Of a DNA stretch of 64,000 nucleotides, positions 43,800 through 52,714 are shown piece after piece. The notes beneath the pieces are model-generated. The model was not told where the DNA came from, did not search any database, and worked only from the letters and a program-made list of their open reading frames with translations. Made by a program: the position numbers and the translations under genes. The DNA is from Candidatus Gastranaerophilales bacterium (GTDB lineage Bacteria > Cyanobacteriota > Vampirovibrionia > Gastranaerophilales > Gastranaerophilaceae), in NCBI GenBank assembly GCA_017461425.1, contig JAFTXY010000011.1, forward strand, positions 310,001-374,000, read 5' to 3'. Position 1 is the stretch's first letter, and each line of letters starts with the position of its first letter.

Positions 43800-43879
43800 A
43801 CATGTTTTTATTGATTAAACCTGAAATTTATTATAAAATCTTCATATAAATTAATGTAAAAAACAGAAAGAAGAAAAAG

Positions 43880-46021
43880 ATGTCAAACAAACCAGAAAGC
43901 AAAAAAATGCTACTTACGGTTGGTGGGAAAACCGTAGAAATCGAAACAGGAAAATATGCTAAACAAGCGACATCTTCTGTAACTGTTAAATGTGGCGGAA
44001 CAATGTTGTTTATCCATGCAACAGTTTCAAAAGAACCTCGTGTTGGTATAGATTTCTTCCCATTGTTAATCGATTATGAAGAAAGAATGTCTGCAATAGG
44101 AAAAATTCCTGGTGGATACACAAGAACAGAAGGAAGAAGTTCAGAAAAAGCTATTCTTGTTTCAAGACTTATTGATAGACCAATTAGACCACTTTGGCCT
44201 AAAGGATATAGAAATGATGTGCAAATTGTTTCTCAATTATTTGCATATGATCAAGAAGAACAACCAGATATTTTATCAATCATTGGTGCATCTACTGCTT
44301 TAATGCTTTCAGGAGCTCCATTTGAAGGACCTGTTGGTGCTGTTAGAGTTGGTAGAATTGATGGACAATTTATTGCTAACCCAACTCATAGCCAAGATTT
44401 AAAATCTGATATGAATATTGTTATTGCGGGTACAAAAGAATCAGTTATCATGGTTGAAGCTGGTTGTGATTTTGTATCTGAAGACGATATTATGGCTGCT
44501 GTTGAATTTGCACAAAGAGAAATTGCTGTACAATGTGATGCTCAAACTGCTTTCGCAAATGAATGCGGAGTTCAAAGAGAAGAATTTGTTAATCCATATG
44601 ATACAACAGAATTAGCAAATATAATCAGAGAAGTTGCTTATGATACGGTTGTAGATGCTTATCATACAACTGATAGAGATGAAAGAAGCAATAAATTAGA
44701 TTCAATCAAGTCCGTTGTTAAAGAAAGAATTGAAAGCCTAGGAGAAGAACATCCTATTGCTAAAATGATTGAAGAAACTGGAATTGATTTTGTTGCTGAA
44801 GAATTTAAAGCTCTTGAAAAGAAAATCATGAGAGCAATGATTAAAAATGAAGGTACTAGAGCAGATGGAAGAAATCCTCACGAAGTTCGTCCAATATGGT
44901 GTGAAGTTGGTGTTCTTCCTGGTGTTCACGGTAGTGCCGTATTTACTCGTGGACAAACACAAATTCTTTCAGTTGCAACATTAGCTGGTCCTGGTATGGC
45001 CCAAGAACTAGATGGTGTTGATCCAATTAAAACAAAAGAATATATGCACAAATATATTTTCCCAGGATTCTCTGTTGGCGAAGTTAAACCTTTGAGAGGT
45101 CCGGGACGTCGTGAAGTTGGACATGGTAACTTGGCAGAAAGAGCTAATGTTCCAGCATTACCTTCAAAAGACGAATTCCCTTATGCAATAAGAGTAACTT
45201 CTGATGTATTAGAATCAAATGGTTCAACTTCAATGGGTTCAACTTGTGCTTCTTCAATGGCTTTAATGGATGCTGGTGTGCCTGTTAAATGCATGATTGG
45301 CGGGGTTGCAATGGGCTTAATTCATGAAGATGATACAGATATCGTGTTAACTGATATTCAAGGTATTGAAGATTTCTTAGGCGATATGGACTTCAAAGTT
45401 ACAGGTAATGAAGAAGGTATTACAGCTCTTCAAATGGATATGAAAATAAAAGGCATTTCAAATCCTACTTTAAGAAGAGCCTTAGCTCAAGCTAAAGAAG
45501 GCAGACTTCATATTATGAATTGTATGAAAGAAGTTATTTCTGCTCCACGTCCTGAAATTTCAGATAACGCTCCAAGATTATTATCAATGACAATTCCACA
45601 AGAAGATATCGGAACAGTTATCGGACCTGGTGGTAAAACTATTCGTGGAATCATCGATGCAACAGGTGCTGAAATTGATATTCAAGATGATGGTAAAGTT
45701 ACTATCACTTCAAATGATAAAGAGGGCGCTGAATTAGCTAAGAAAATGATTCAAGATTTAACATTTAAAGCCGAAGTTGGAATGATTTGCAAAGGTAAAG
45801 TTGTGAGAATTATTCCTATCGGTGCTTTTGTTGAATTAGCTCCTGGAAAAGATGGAATGGTTCATATTTCTCAAATCTGTAATGAAAGAATTGAAACTAT
45901 TGAACCGCATTTAACAATTGGACAAGAAGTTGTTGTTAAAGTTCAAAAAATTGATGATAAAGGAAGAGTTAATCTTACCATCAAAGGTTTAACAGACGAA
46001 GAAAAAGCACAATTTAATTAA
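43880..46021 (+). CDS. pnp: Polyribonucleotide nucleotidyltransferase (PNPase)
   Basis: 713 residues, normal length. Two RNase PH-like domains (PRVGIDFFPLLIDYEERMSA and GGYTRTEGRSSEKAILVSRL; then RADGRNPHEVRPIWCEVG, PGFSVGEVKPLRGPGRREVG and SNGSTSMGSTCASSMALMDA with catalytic Asp in KVTGNEEGITALQMDMKIKG), followed by KH (VIGPGGKTIRGIIDATGAEI) and S1 (GKVVRIIPIGAFVELAPGKD) domains. It degrades mRNA from the 3' end by phosphorolysis. A purine-rich AGAAGAAAAAG precedes ATG 43880. A strong terminator follows. Confidence 0.97.
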   Translation: MSNKPESKKMLLTVGGKTVEIETGKYAKQATSSVTVKCGGTMLFIHATVSKEPRVGIDFFPLLIDYEERMSAIGKIPGGYTRTEGRSSEKAILVSRLIDRPIRPLWPKGYRNDVQIVSQLFAYDQEEQPDILSIIGASTALMLSGAPFEGPVGAVRVGRIDGQFIANPTHSQDLKSDMNIVIAGTKESVIMVEAGCDFVSEDDIMAAVEFAQREIAVQCDAQTAFANECGVQREEFVNPYDTTELANIIREVAYDTVVDAYHTTDRDERSNKLDSIKSVVKERIESLGEEHPIAKMIEETGIDFVAEEFKALEKKIMRAMIKNEGTRADGRNPHEVRPIWCEVGVLPGVHGSAVFTRGQTQILSVATLAGPGMAQELDGVDPIKTKEYMHKYIFPGFSVGEVKPLRGPGRREVGHGNLAERANVPALPSKDEFPYAIRVTSDVLESNGSTSMGSTCASSMALMDAGVPVKCMIGGVAMGLIHEDDTDIVLTDIQGIEDFLGDMDFKVTGNEEGITALQMDMKIKGISNPTLRRALAQAKEGRLHIMNCMKEVISAPRPEISDNAPRLLSMTIPQEDIGTVIGPGGKTIRGIIDATGAEIDIQDDGKVTITSNDKEGAELAKKMIQDLTFKAEVGMICKGKVVRIIPIGAFVELAPGKDGMVHISQICNERIETIEPHLTIGQEVVVKVQKIDDKGRVNLTIKGLTDEEKAQFN

Positions 46022-46044
46022 TTGTTAAATAAATAACAAAACTA

Positions 46045-46068
46045 AAAAGCTCCCGAAAGGGAGCTTTT
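46045..46068 (+). terminator. Terminator of pnp
   Basis: AAAAGCTCCC and GGGAGCTTTT form a perfect 10-bp stem closed by a GAAA tetraloop. Confidence 0.9.
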
Positions 46069-46091
46069 AATCATAGATTAAAACAATTAAT

Positions 46092-46144
46092 CGTCACGCG
46101 GAGCAGTCATGGGATTTTATCCCCACGAACGTCAACCGCCGTAC
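46092..46144. other. GC-rich intergenic element with small hairpin
   Basis: A GC-rich island in AT-rich flanks between pnp and waaA, with GGGAT-TTT-ATCCC (46111-46123) between CGCGGAGCAGTCAT and CACGAACGTCAACCGCC. Read on the reverse strand it loosely recalls the GACGT-hairpin-AGGAGC pattern of the repeats at 33270 and 43668. No gene is seen; it may be a relic of the same repeat family. Confidence 0.35.
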
Positions 46145-46179
46145 TTATATAATTCCCAAATAGAAAAATTTATAACATA

Positions 46180-47457
46180 TTAATTTAATTTTTCTTTTAA
46201 TTTTCCTATAAGAAAATCAAGAGCGCCTTGTTGATTTTCGAAACAATTTTTGCAATTGTTTGAGATTTTTTTATAGAAAACTTCATCACTTAAAAGCATA
46301 CAAGCAATATTGAAAAATTCTTCTTCGCAATTAGAAACAAATGATGCACCCTCATGGGTTAAAATTGAATAAATATCTTTAAAATTCTTTATTGAAGGTC
46401 CAGAGATTGTGGGTTTTGAATATATTGTTGCTTCTAGTGGATTGTGTCCGCCAGTTTTATTAAAACTACCGCCAATGAATGCAATATCTGCTATTGCATA
46501 GAATTTTGATAATTCGCCAAGTGTATCAAGTATGATAATGTCGTTTTTGATTAAATCATTTTTTAATGTTCTCAGTCCGTATGAGAAATTATATTGTTCT
46601 ATACAGTATTTTACCTGTTCTATTCTTGTTAAATGTCTTGGGGCAATGATTAGTTTTAGATTTTTTATTTTTTTCTTTAGTTTTCTATAGACTCTTAAAA
46701 TTATCTCATCTTCACCGCTATGGGTTGAGCCAGCAATAAAAATTTTAGAAGAATTATCTTTTATAATTAAATCTTGCTCAACAAGAATTTTATCTATTTC
46801 AAATTTTAAATTTTTCATAACTTCGGTTTTGTCATATCTTCCGCCGAGTTCTAAAAATCTATTTTTGTCTATTTCACTTTGGCAATATATTCCTTCAAAA
46901 CAGCTTAAAACAGGTTTGAAGAATTTTTTTATTTTTAAATATGCAGGATAAGAATCATCAGAAATTCTTCCATTAATTATATATAATGGAATATTTTTTT
47001 CTTTTGCACATCTAGCAAAATTTGGCCATAGTTCAGTTTCCGCAATCAATATAATGCTTGGATTAATTTTATTTAAAAATCTTTTTGTACATTCATAGAT
47101 ATCAATTGGAAAATATGTTATAAAATCGGCAATTTCGCCATACTTTTTCTTGGCAAGTTCTTGTCCTGTTTGGGTTCCTGTTGTTATAACAATTCCATAT
47201 TCTTTGAACTCTTCTTTAATTCTTTTAATAAGCTTTTCTAAAGATAAAACTTCGCCAACAGAAACACCATGTATCATTATGATTTTTTTATCAAATTTTG
47301 GAAAAGTGATTTCTGCCATTTTTTCTTTAAGAGGGATTGGAGCTTTATTTTGCATTTTTCTCGCCCAATCAATCACAGGAACAATTGCTTTGAATGCTTT
47401 AGGACTTATTGATTTATATATATCTAAACAAACTTGTTCAAAAGATTTATTGCTCAT
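46180..47457 (-). CDS. waaA: 3-deoxy-D-manno-octulosonic acid transferase
   Basis: 425 residues, glycosyltransferase family 30. Adds Kdo to lipid A precursor at the inner membrane; evidence for a Gram-negative envelope. IMIHGVSVGEVLSLEKLIKR and VITTGTQTGQELAKKKYG mark the N-terminal Rossmann domain; AETELWPNFARCAKEKNIPL and NGRISDDSYPAYLKIKKF the acceptor region; AGSTHSGEDEIILRVYRKL, LIIAPRHLTRIEQV and FIGGSFNKTGGHNPLEA the CMP-Kdo domain. The usual first membrane helix is weak. AGAGGGG precedes the ATG. It is divergent from the oxoamine-synthase gene. Confidence 0.92.
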   Translation of the reverse strand: MSNKSFEQVCLDIYKSISPKAFKAIVPVIDWARKMQNKAPIPLKEKMAEITFPKFDKKIIMIHGVSVGEVLSLEKLIKRIKEEFKEYGIVITTGTQTGQELAKKKYGEIADFITYFPIDIYECTKRFLNKINPSIILIAETELWPNFARCAKEKNIPLYIINGRISDDSYPAYLKIKKFFKPVLSCFEGIYCQSEIDKNRFLELGGRYDKTEVMKNLKFEIDKILVEQDLIIKDNSSKIFIAGSTHSGEDEIILRVYRKLKKKIKNLKLIIAPRHLTRIEQVKYCIEQYNFSYGLRTLKNDLIKNDIIILDTLGELSKFYAIADIAFIGGSFNKTGGHNPLEATIYSKPTISGPSIKNFKDIYSILTHEGASFVSNCEEEFFNIACMLLSDEVFYKKISNNCKNCFENQQGALDFLIGKLKEKLN

Positions 47458-47566
47458 TAATTACCCCTCTTTCAAGGTTTAATCATATCACGATATTAGC
47501 TTATTGTCGAATTGAATAGAAATCATTTTTTCAAAATAATTTTAAAAAAAATAGCGAGGTTATAAA

Positions 47567-48838
47567 TTGTATACTTTAGAAAATATTGATTCAATTAATA
47601 TTAAATTTGAAAATTTTATCCATACTTTAGAAAATGAAGATTTGTTTGAAAAAACAAATAGAATAGATAATATTTTAAACAGTGATATCCTGACAGGAAA
47701 TGAAGCATTGGGGATGATGAGCTTAAATAAGCTCTCATCCATTGTAAAAATTAAAGAAAAAAATGGCTTTTGTCATGATGTTATTATGCTTGGTTCAAAT
47801 TCATATTTGAATGTTGCAAATAATCCAAAAGTTAAAAAAGCATCCAAAGAAGCTTTGGAAAAATTTGGAAATGGAATGGGTGCAGTTTCTAATTATGCAG
47901 GAATATGTAATTTACATAGGGAATTAGAAAAAAAGATAGCAAAATTTTACAATTGCGAAGATGCAATCGTTTTTCCATCAGGATATGGAACAAATGTTGG
48001 AGTGATATCGGCATTATGTAATTGCGAAGATATCATTATAAATGATAGTGCAAATCATGCATCAATATTTGATGGATGTCAATTATCGGGCGCTGAAGTG
48101 AAAGTTTTTCCTCATCAGAATATGAAATATTTAGAGCGAATTTTAGAGAGAATTCCAGATGATAAAACTGGTCGTTTAATAATAACTGATGGAGTTTTTT
48201 CTATGGATGGTGATATTGCAAGATTAGATAAAATTGTTGAACTTGCGCAAAAATATAAATGCCGCTTAATGGTTGATGATGCCCATGGGCTTGGCATTGT
48301 TGGAAAAACAGGAAAAGGAAGTTCTGAATTTTATAATGTTCAAGATAAAATTGATTTGAATGTTGGAATGTTGTCAAAAGCACCTGGTGCTTTGGGTGGA
48401 TATTGTGCTGCTAATAGAAAAGTTATTCAATATTTAAGGTTATATGCAAGAACATATTTCTTTTCAACTGCTTTACCTGCAAGTATTGTCGGAGGTTTAA
48501 TAGAAGTTTTTAATCTTTTTGAAAAAGATAAGGCAGGTAGAAAAGAATTATTCCAAAAAATAGAATATTTAAAAAATAAATTAAAAGGTGCTGGTTTTGA
48601 AATAGGCTCGAGTCAAAGTGCAATTGTACCTGTTATGATATATGATGAAAAAAAATTATTTAAATTATATCAAGAATTAAGATATGAGGGTGTTTACGTA
48701 AATATCGTTACTTATCCTGCAGTTAGAAGAAAAGAATGCAGACTAAGGCTATGCGTTATGAAAGATTTAACTTATAAACAAATCGATGAAGCTTGTAATT
48801 TAATAATTGATAAAGGAAAAAAATATGGAATAATTTAA
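47567..48838 (+). CDS. Alpha-oxoamine synthase-family PLP enzyme (BioF/KBL/SPT-like)
   Basis: 423 residues from TTG 47567, with GAGG 7 nt upstream. A fold-type I PLP enzyme: DVIMLGSNSYLNVANNPKV, GNGMGAVSNYAGICNLHREL, DSANHASIFDGC, ITDGVFSMDGDIARLDKIVE, LMVDDAHGLGIVGKTGKGS and the PLP-lysine loop NVGMLSKAPGALGGYCA. This pattern fits enzymes condensing an amino acid with an acyl-CoA: 8-amino-7-oxononanoate synthase, 2-amino-3-ketobutyrate CoA ligase or serine palmitoyltransferase. A 50-residue N-terminal extension and no nearby biotin-pathway genes make a lipid role (serine palmitoyltransferase-like) as likely as BioF. It overlaps the convergent TPR gene by 4 bp. Confidence 0.82.
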   Translation: MYTLENIDSINIKFENFIHTLENEDLFEKTNRIDNILNSDILTGNEALGMMSLNKLSSIVKIKEKNGFCHDVIMLGSNSYLNVANNPKVKKASKEALEKFGNGMGAVSNYAGICNLHRELEKKIAKFYNCEDAIVFPSGYGTNVGVISALCNCEDIIINDSANHASIFDGCQLSGAEVKVFPHQNMKYLERILERIPDDKTGRLIITDGVFSMDGDIARLDKIVELAQKYKCRLMVDDAHGLGIVGKTGKGSSEFYNVQDKIDLNVGMLSKAPGALGGYCAANRKVIQYLRLYARTYFFSTALPASIVGGLIEVFNLFEKDKAGRKELFQKIEYLKNKLKGAGFEIGSSQSAIVPVMIYDEKKLFKLYQELRYEGVYVNIVTYPAVRRKECRLRLCVMKDLTYKQIDEACNLIIDKGKKYGII

Positions 48839-49452
48839 TTTTTTCTTTTATTTTCTATTTCTTCTCTTATTATTTTTTGAAATAATATTGCCGGATAATA
48901 ATCATCAACCATTGCCAAGGTTCTATTTATTGAATCGAGAGCTTCTCCAAGATCTCCTTTTAGGAATTGACATTGTGATAAAATTAAAAAAGCTTCTGGA
49001 TCTGAATAAAATAAGTCCAAAGTTTTTTTACAGAATGTTATTGCTAAATCAAAATAACCGTTTGAAAACAAGGCTCTTGCTATAAATTTATATGTTTCAG
49101 GATTAGAGGCGTATAAAAAATCGCAACAGCTTATTAGATTTTCCGCCCATTCTATTTTTTTATTTTCTAAAAATAAATTTAAATAAATTTCTAAAAATGC
49201 TCTTGTTTGAAAAAATTTGGGCTGTTTTTTTGTTTTTAAATTAATGAAATCTAAAACACATAAACCCCACTGAGAAGCTGGGTTTTGTTTTTTATTGAGT
49301 TGCCAATATTTTTTTGCGTTTTTTATATCGTCTAAAAGTAAATAACAAAGCCCTGTTGCATATTTGTTATCATTTTTGATAAAAATTTCTAGGGCTTTTT
49401 TATATTCTTTTTTATAAAAATATTCTTTTGCTAAAGCATCAGTTTGATTCAT
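48835..49452 (-). CDS. TPR-like protein
   Basis: 205 residues of helical repeats: ALAKEYFYKKEYKKALEIFI, KYATGLCYLLLDDIKNAKKY, ARALFSNGYFDLAITFCKK and PEAFLILSQCQFLKGDLGEA are degenerate tetratricopeptide units. There is no signal peptide or membrane segment. It overlaps csrA by 14 bp and is the last gene of the TPR-fliW-csrA operon, so it may scaffold a process under CsrA control. No closer family is recognised. Confidence 0.68.
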   Translation of the reverse strand: MNQTDALAKEYFYKKEYKKALEIFIKNDNKYATGLCYLLLDDIKNAKKYWQLNKKQNPASQWGLCVLDFINLKTKKQPKFFQTRAFLEIYLNLFLENKKIEWAENLISCCDFLYASNPETYKFIARALFSNGYFDLAITFCKKTLDLFYSDPEAFLILSQCQFLKGDLGEALDSINRTLAMVDDYYPAILFQKIIREEIENKRKN

Positions 49453-49714
49453 TTTTGTTTATTTTCTTCATTAAATCAAACGCTTGAGATACGCTTTGCG
49501 ATGGCTTTAATTTGCTTATCTCATCTATATTTGAAATAATGGATTGCTTGTTAGATTTTTTAATTTCGTTATAAACTTCTTCTCTGTATATTTGTACGTT
49601 ATTAGGAGCATTAACACCGATTTTTACGGAATTTTTATAGCTTTCTAATATAACGACTTCAATATTGTCGTTTATTATTAATTTTTGGTTTACTTTTCTT
49701 GTTAAAATCAGCAT
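49439..49714 (-). CDS. csrA: Carbon storage regulator CsrA
   Basis: 91 residues. MLILTRKVNQKLIINDNIEV and SVKIGVNAPNNVQIYREEVY are near-consensus CsrA, an RNA-binding dimer that blocks translation at GGA-containing leaders. The tail of about 30 residues is longer than in E. coli and typical of CsrA proteins antagonised by FliW. It starts one base after fliW on the same strand and overlaps the downstream TPR gene. Few leader regions exist for leaderless genes, so its targets here are probably the SD-led genes. Confidence 0.95.
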   Translation of the reverse strand: MLILTRKVNQKLIINDNIEVVILESYKNSVKIGVNAPNNVQIYREEVYNEIKKSNKQSIISNIDEISKLKPSQSVSQAFDLMKKINKNESN

Positions 49715-49715
49715 T

Positions 49716-50180
49716 TTATTCTTCCGTTTTTTCTTCGTTAAAAAGTTTGTGTCTTACTTCAAATTGAGAGTTTTTTAATACAACTTGCATTGCTTTTTTG
49801 TTATCAAGATTAATAACAATTGGTGCAAGCATATTAACAGTTGCCCCTTGCGGATTGCTTGATGGAATATTCACAATATTACAAACAAAAATATCATCTG
49901 GAGAATCAATTTCTAATTTGTTAGCTTCTTCGTCTGGAATATCAAATTGATAATCAATTCCAAAAAAACTGCATAATGTAATTGGAAAAGCAAGTTCCAT
50001 ATCTTCCATTGATTGCAACCATTTGAATGGTGAATCAGGTTTATAATCTACAATTGTGTATTCTTTTAAATCTTTAAAACCGATAATTGGTGAAACGAAA
50101 TTGAAAATTGTATTTTTACTAACCTCTATTTCTCCGAATTTTGCAGTGTTTATTTTAACAATTTGTTCTGTTTCAGTCAT
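49716..50180 (-). CDS. fliW: Flagellar assembly factor FliW
   Basis: 154 residues. AKFGEIEVSKNTIFNFVSPI, GFKDLKEYTIVDYKPDSPFK, WLQSMEDMELAFPITLCSFF and NMLAPIVINLDNKKAMQVVL match FliW, which binds CsrA and, in flagellated bacteria, flagellin. The fliW-csrA arrangement is standard. No flagellar gene lies in the window, so here the partner that competes for FliW may be flagellin elsewhere or another protein. Confidence 0.92.
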   Translation of the reverse strand: MTETEQIVKINTAKFGEIEVSKNTIFNFVSPIIGFKDLKEYTIVDYKPDSPFKWLQSMEDMELAFPITLCSFFGIDYQFDIPDEEANKLEIDSPDDIFVCNIVNIPSSNPQGATVNMLAPIVINLDNKKAMQVVLKNSQFEVRHKLFNEEKTEE

Positions 50181-50183
50181 TTT

Positions 50184-50996
50184 CTATATTCCGTAATTTA
50201 ATAGATTATTTTGTTGTTGATTCATTTGATTGTATAAAAACATTTTTGCTACTTCAGGATTTGTGTTATTTTGAAGCATCATTGGCAAAATATTGTTTTG
50301 ATTGAAATTCATTGGATTAATTGAATTTAAATTTGCCAAATTATATGTTTGAGGTTGAGTATATGGATTCATACCAATTTTAGATAATGTATTAAGGGCA
50401 CTAGCTATTTCTTCATTTGTTGGAGTCATAGCTTGTTTTTGACCATCTTGTGGGTTTTGCGCCTCTTGTTGTTTTCTTTGGTATTCAGCAGCCTGTAATC
50501 TGCGTTCCATTCTTTCTCTTGTAATTCTATCCATTGCCGCAGGGTGAATTTTTTTGCCTGAGCGGATAAAATTAGACATATCATCATTAGCCATAACATC
50601 TTCTGGTTCTGGTTTAATTGGCTGACAAATTGTGTTTGTAGGATCATTTAGGCAAGTTAAAGCTCTTTTTGAATAGTGTGTTAAAGCCAAGTTATCATCT
50701 TTCATAATAACTTCTGTATAAACAATTTGAGCTTCTTCTTTATAGCCTAATTGTGTATAACATAATGCAAGATAATATTTTGCATATGTGTTGTTTTTTT
50801 CTTTTTTGACCAATTCTTCCAAATCAATCATTGCACCAACATAATTTTCCTGTCTGTATTTTTGAATAATAGGTTTCAAAGATGGGGAAATATATGGTGC
50901 TTTCGGTACAACATTGTATGCAGCATATGCTTTGTGACATCCTATTATGCCAAATGAAATTGCACATACAATTAATGATGAAAGCATTTTTTTCAT
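50184..50996 (-). CDS. Secreted/lipoprotein TPR protein upstream of fliW
   Basis: 270 residues. MKKMLSSLIVCAISFGIIGC gives a signal sequence with a possible lipobox (IIGC); a signal-peptidase I site after AYA is an alternative. A short TPR unit (NTYAKYYLALCYTQLGYKEE) follows, then a basic helical segment (ITRERMERRLQAAEYQRKQQ) and an Asn/Gln/Met-rich tail. It precedes fliW by 3 bp and so heads the fliW-csrA operon. Coupling of an envelope TPR protein to FliW/CsrA is unusual. Function unknown. Confidence 0.68.
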   Translation of the reverse strand: MKKMLSSLIVCAISFGIIGCHKAYAAYNVVPKAPYISPSLKPIIQKYRQENYVGAMIDLEELVKKEKNNTYAKYYLALCYTQLGYKEEAQIVYTEVIMKDDNLALTHYSKRALTCLNDPTNTICQPIKPEPEDVMANDDMSNFIRSGKKIHPAAMDRITRERMERRLQAAEYQRKQQEAQNPQDGQKQAMTPTNEEIASALNTLSKIGMNPYTQPQTYNLANLNSINPMNFNQNNILPMMLQNNTNPEVAKMFLYNQMNQQQNNLLNYGI

Positions 50997-51129
50997 GGTG
51001 AATCCTCTTTTTTTGCAATATATATAATTATATCGTACAAAGTCTTTAAAACTTTAGGCTAATTTCATTAATTCCTCTAAACAGTTGAAAAATTTTTTTA
51101 AAAATATAGCATATGACCCAAAATTAATA

Positions 51130-51141
51130 TATAATTTCTTT
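51130..51141 (+). promoter_or_regulatory. -10 box for leaderless XRE gene
   Basis: TATAAT (51130-51135) followed by 6 nt and ATG 51142, with no Shine-Dalgarno sequence. This determines the start used for the gene. Confidence 0.55.
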
Positions 51142-51357
51142 ATGAAAATTAAATTGAAAGAAACTGCAAAAGCAAAAAAGAATTATAGTCTATACCGTTT
51201 GGCAAAAGAAATGGGTTTGCCAGAACAAACTATCTATTCTTGGGCTAAAGGTAGAACTCAGCCGTCTTATCTTAATTTGGATAAAATATGTAATATCTTA
51301 AATTGTAAAATTGAGGATATATTAGAAGCAGAACCAGTTCAAAACAAGTTATTTTAA
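51142..51357 (+). CDS. XRE-family HTH regulator (Cro/C1 type)
   Basis: 71 residues from ATG 51142; the open frame extends 19 codons upstream but the promoter lies inside that extension. A single HTH domain: SLYRLAKEMGLPEQTIYSWA, then RTQPSYLNLDKICNILNCKI and EDILEAEP. This resembles phage and plasmid repressors and small YozG-like regulators. It stands alone between the fliW operon and an unrelated gene with its own promoter and terminator. Targets unknown. Confidence 0.85.
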   Translation: MKIKLKETAKAKKNYSLYRLAKEMGLPEQTIYSWAKGRTQPSYLNLDKICNILNCKIEDILEAEPVQNKLF

Positions 51358-51362
51358 ATGGA

Positions 51363-51391
51363 AAAAGGGTTATCAAAACGATAACCCTTTT
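51363..51391. terminator. Terminator after the XRE gene
   Basis: AAAAGGGTTATC and GATAACCCTTTT form a perfect 12-bp stem with loop AAAAC; it can also stop the convergent gene at 51416. Confidence 0.9.
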
Positions 51392-51415
51392 ATATTATAT
51401 ATATGAAATAAATTC

Positions 51416-51904
51416 TTAGTGACAATTGCCTGTTTTATGGTCGATATCAGCATTTGCTTTATTTGCATCTAATCTTGCTTTAATAATATTTACTGCTAAT
51501 GTTGCAAGACCAGCAACAGTTGCTAATGCAGCAACACCTTTATTTTCTTTCAAGTATGTACCATAGAATTTCTTAGGTAGACCAGCTAAATTTTTAACAT
51601 TTTCTAAAGGTGCTTTTGTTAATACAGCAGGAATGCTCTTGATTGCATTACCAATAAAACCGCCACAATCTCTAACAATTCCACCAAGTGCTTCCCCAAC
51701 TTCTTTTTTATGAACATTTTTGCCAATTAAGCCTACTAAAGCAGTAATCCCAATACCTTGAGCTGTGCCATTGATTGCACCTCTTACAGGGTATGATAGG
51801 TTATTATATGTTTTTACAACATTTGCAACACCATTTACTAATGGATTTTTAGGTTTTTCATTACCTTTAAATGAAACATTTGAGTTAATTGCTTGAATTG
51901 ACAT
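51416..51904 (-). CDS. Small protein with N-terminal FKG motif and membrane-associated helices
   Basis: 162 residues from ATG 51904, preceded by AAAGGTGTG. It opens with MSIQAINSNVSFKGNEKPKN, a short N-terminal motif echoed in other genes of the window (NHVAFRGDK at 29087, ISPIFGKK at 19809). The body has Gly/Ala-rich hydrophobic stretches (AQGIGITALVGLIGKNV, GVAALATVAGLATLAVNII) that could insert in or line a membrane. No catalytic motif. It appears lineage-specific; function unknown. Confidence 0.65.
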   Translation of the reverse strand: MSIQAINSNVSFKGNEKPKNPLVNGVANVVKTYNNLSYPVRGAINGTAQGIGITALVGLIGKNVHKKEVGEALGGIVRDCGGFIGNAIKSIPAVLTKAPLENVKNLAGLPKKFYGTYLKENKGVAALATVAGLATLAVNIIKARLDANKANADIDHKTGNCH

Positions 51905-52030
51905 AAACACACCTTTTCTATTACTATTTTCTGTTTATATAAAACACCTAAAGGCTATTAATTGACTACATTTTATGAATTATTTATTTAATTTTACAAA
52001 ATTTTACATATAAAATCAATATAACCTTAT

Positions 52031-52714
52031 CTAATGTAAATTAAAGTAATTTTTTAGTAATGGGAGAATTATTGAAGTAATTAAACCTGTTAAAATTAAT
52101 GCAATAGTGCTTGCTGCAACTTGTTTGTGTTTTTTGCGCTCAGCGCAAGCAGCTGTTCCTATTACATGAGAAGCGCATCCTAAGCTCATTCCTATTGCAG
52201 CATCGTTTTTTAGTTTTAATATTTTTGAAATTTTATGTCCAAAAACCCCGCCAAAAACTCCTGTTAAAGCAACTATACAGGCTGTTAATTCGCAATATCC
52301 ATCTAAAGTTTTTGTTAGTTCTAACGCTATTGGCATTGTTGTTGATTTAGATAATAAGCTCATAATAATTTTGTTATCCATACCAAGAATTTTAGCTAAA
52401 AAATATGTCGAAATAATTGCCACTATTGAACCAATTAATATTCCAGAATATAGTGCAAATTTATTTTTCGTTAAAATATCAGAATTTTTATACATCGGAT
52501 ATGCAAGCGCAATTGTTGCAGGAGCAATCAAAAAAGATAAAATATTGGCAGATTTATAGTATGTTTCATAATCAATATTAAAAACTTTTAAAATAATAAT
52601 CAAAATAATTCCGACACTAATTATTATAGGGATTTTTTGGATGTATTTATTTTTTATAGTTTTAAATAAAATATAAAGAATTAATGTTGAAAAAAAGCCC
52701 AATAAATTAATCAT
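52031..52714 (-). CDS. lrgB: LrgB/CidB-like membrane protein
   Basis: 227 residues with about six to seven membrane helices. SKSTTMPIALELTKTLDGYC and GVFGGVFGHKISKILKLKND with AAIGMSLGCASHVIGTAACA are signature blocks of the LrgB family. LrgA/LrgB act together in murein hydrolase control and in organic-acid export such as pyruvate or glycolate. AGAGG lies before the ATG, which overlaps the end of the lrgA gene by 8 bp. Confidence 0.88.
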   Translation of the reverse strand: MINLLGFFSTLILYILFKTIKNKYIQKIPIIISVGIILIIILKVFNIDYETYYKSANILSFLIAPATIALAYPMYKNSDILTKNKFALYSGILIGSIVAIISTYFLAKILGMDNKIIMSLLSKSTTMPIALELTKTLDGYCELTACIVALTGVFGGVFGHKISKILKLKNDAAIGMSLGCASHVIGTAACAERKKHKQVAASTIALILTGLITSIILPLLKNYFNLH

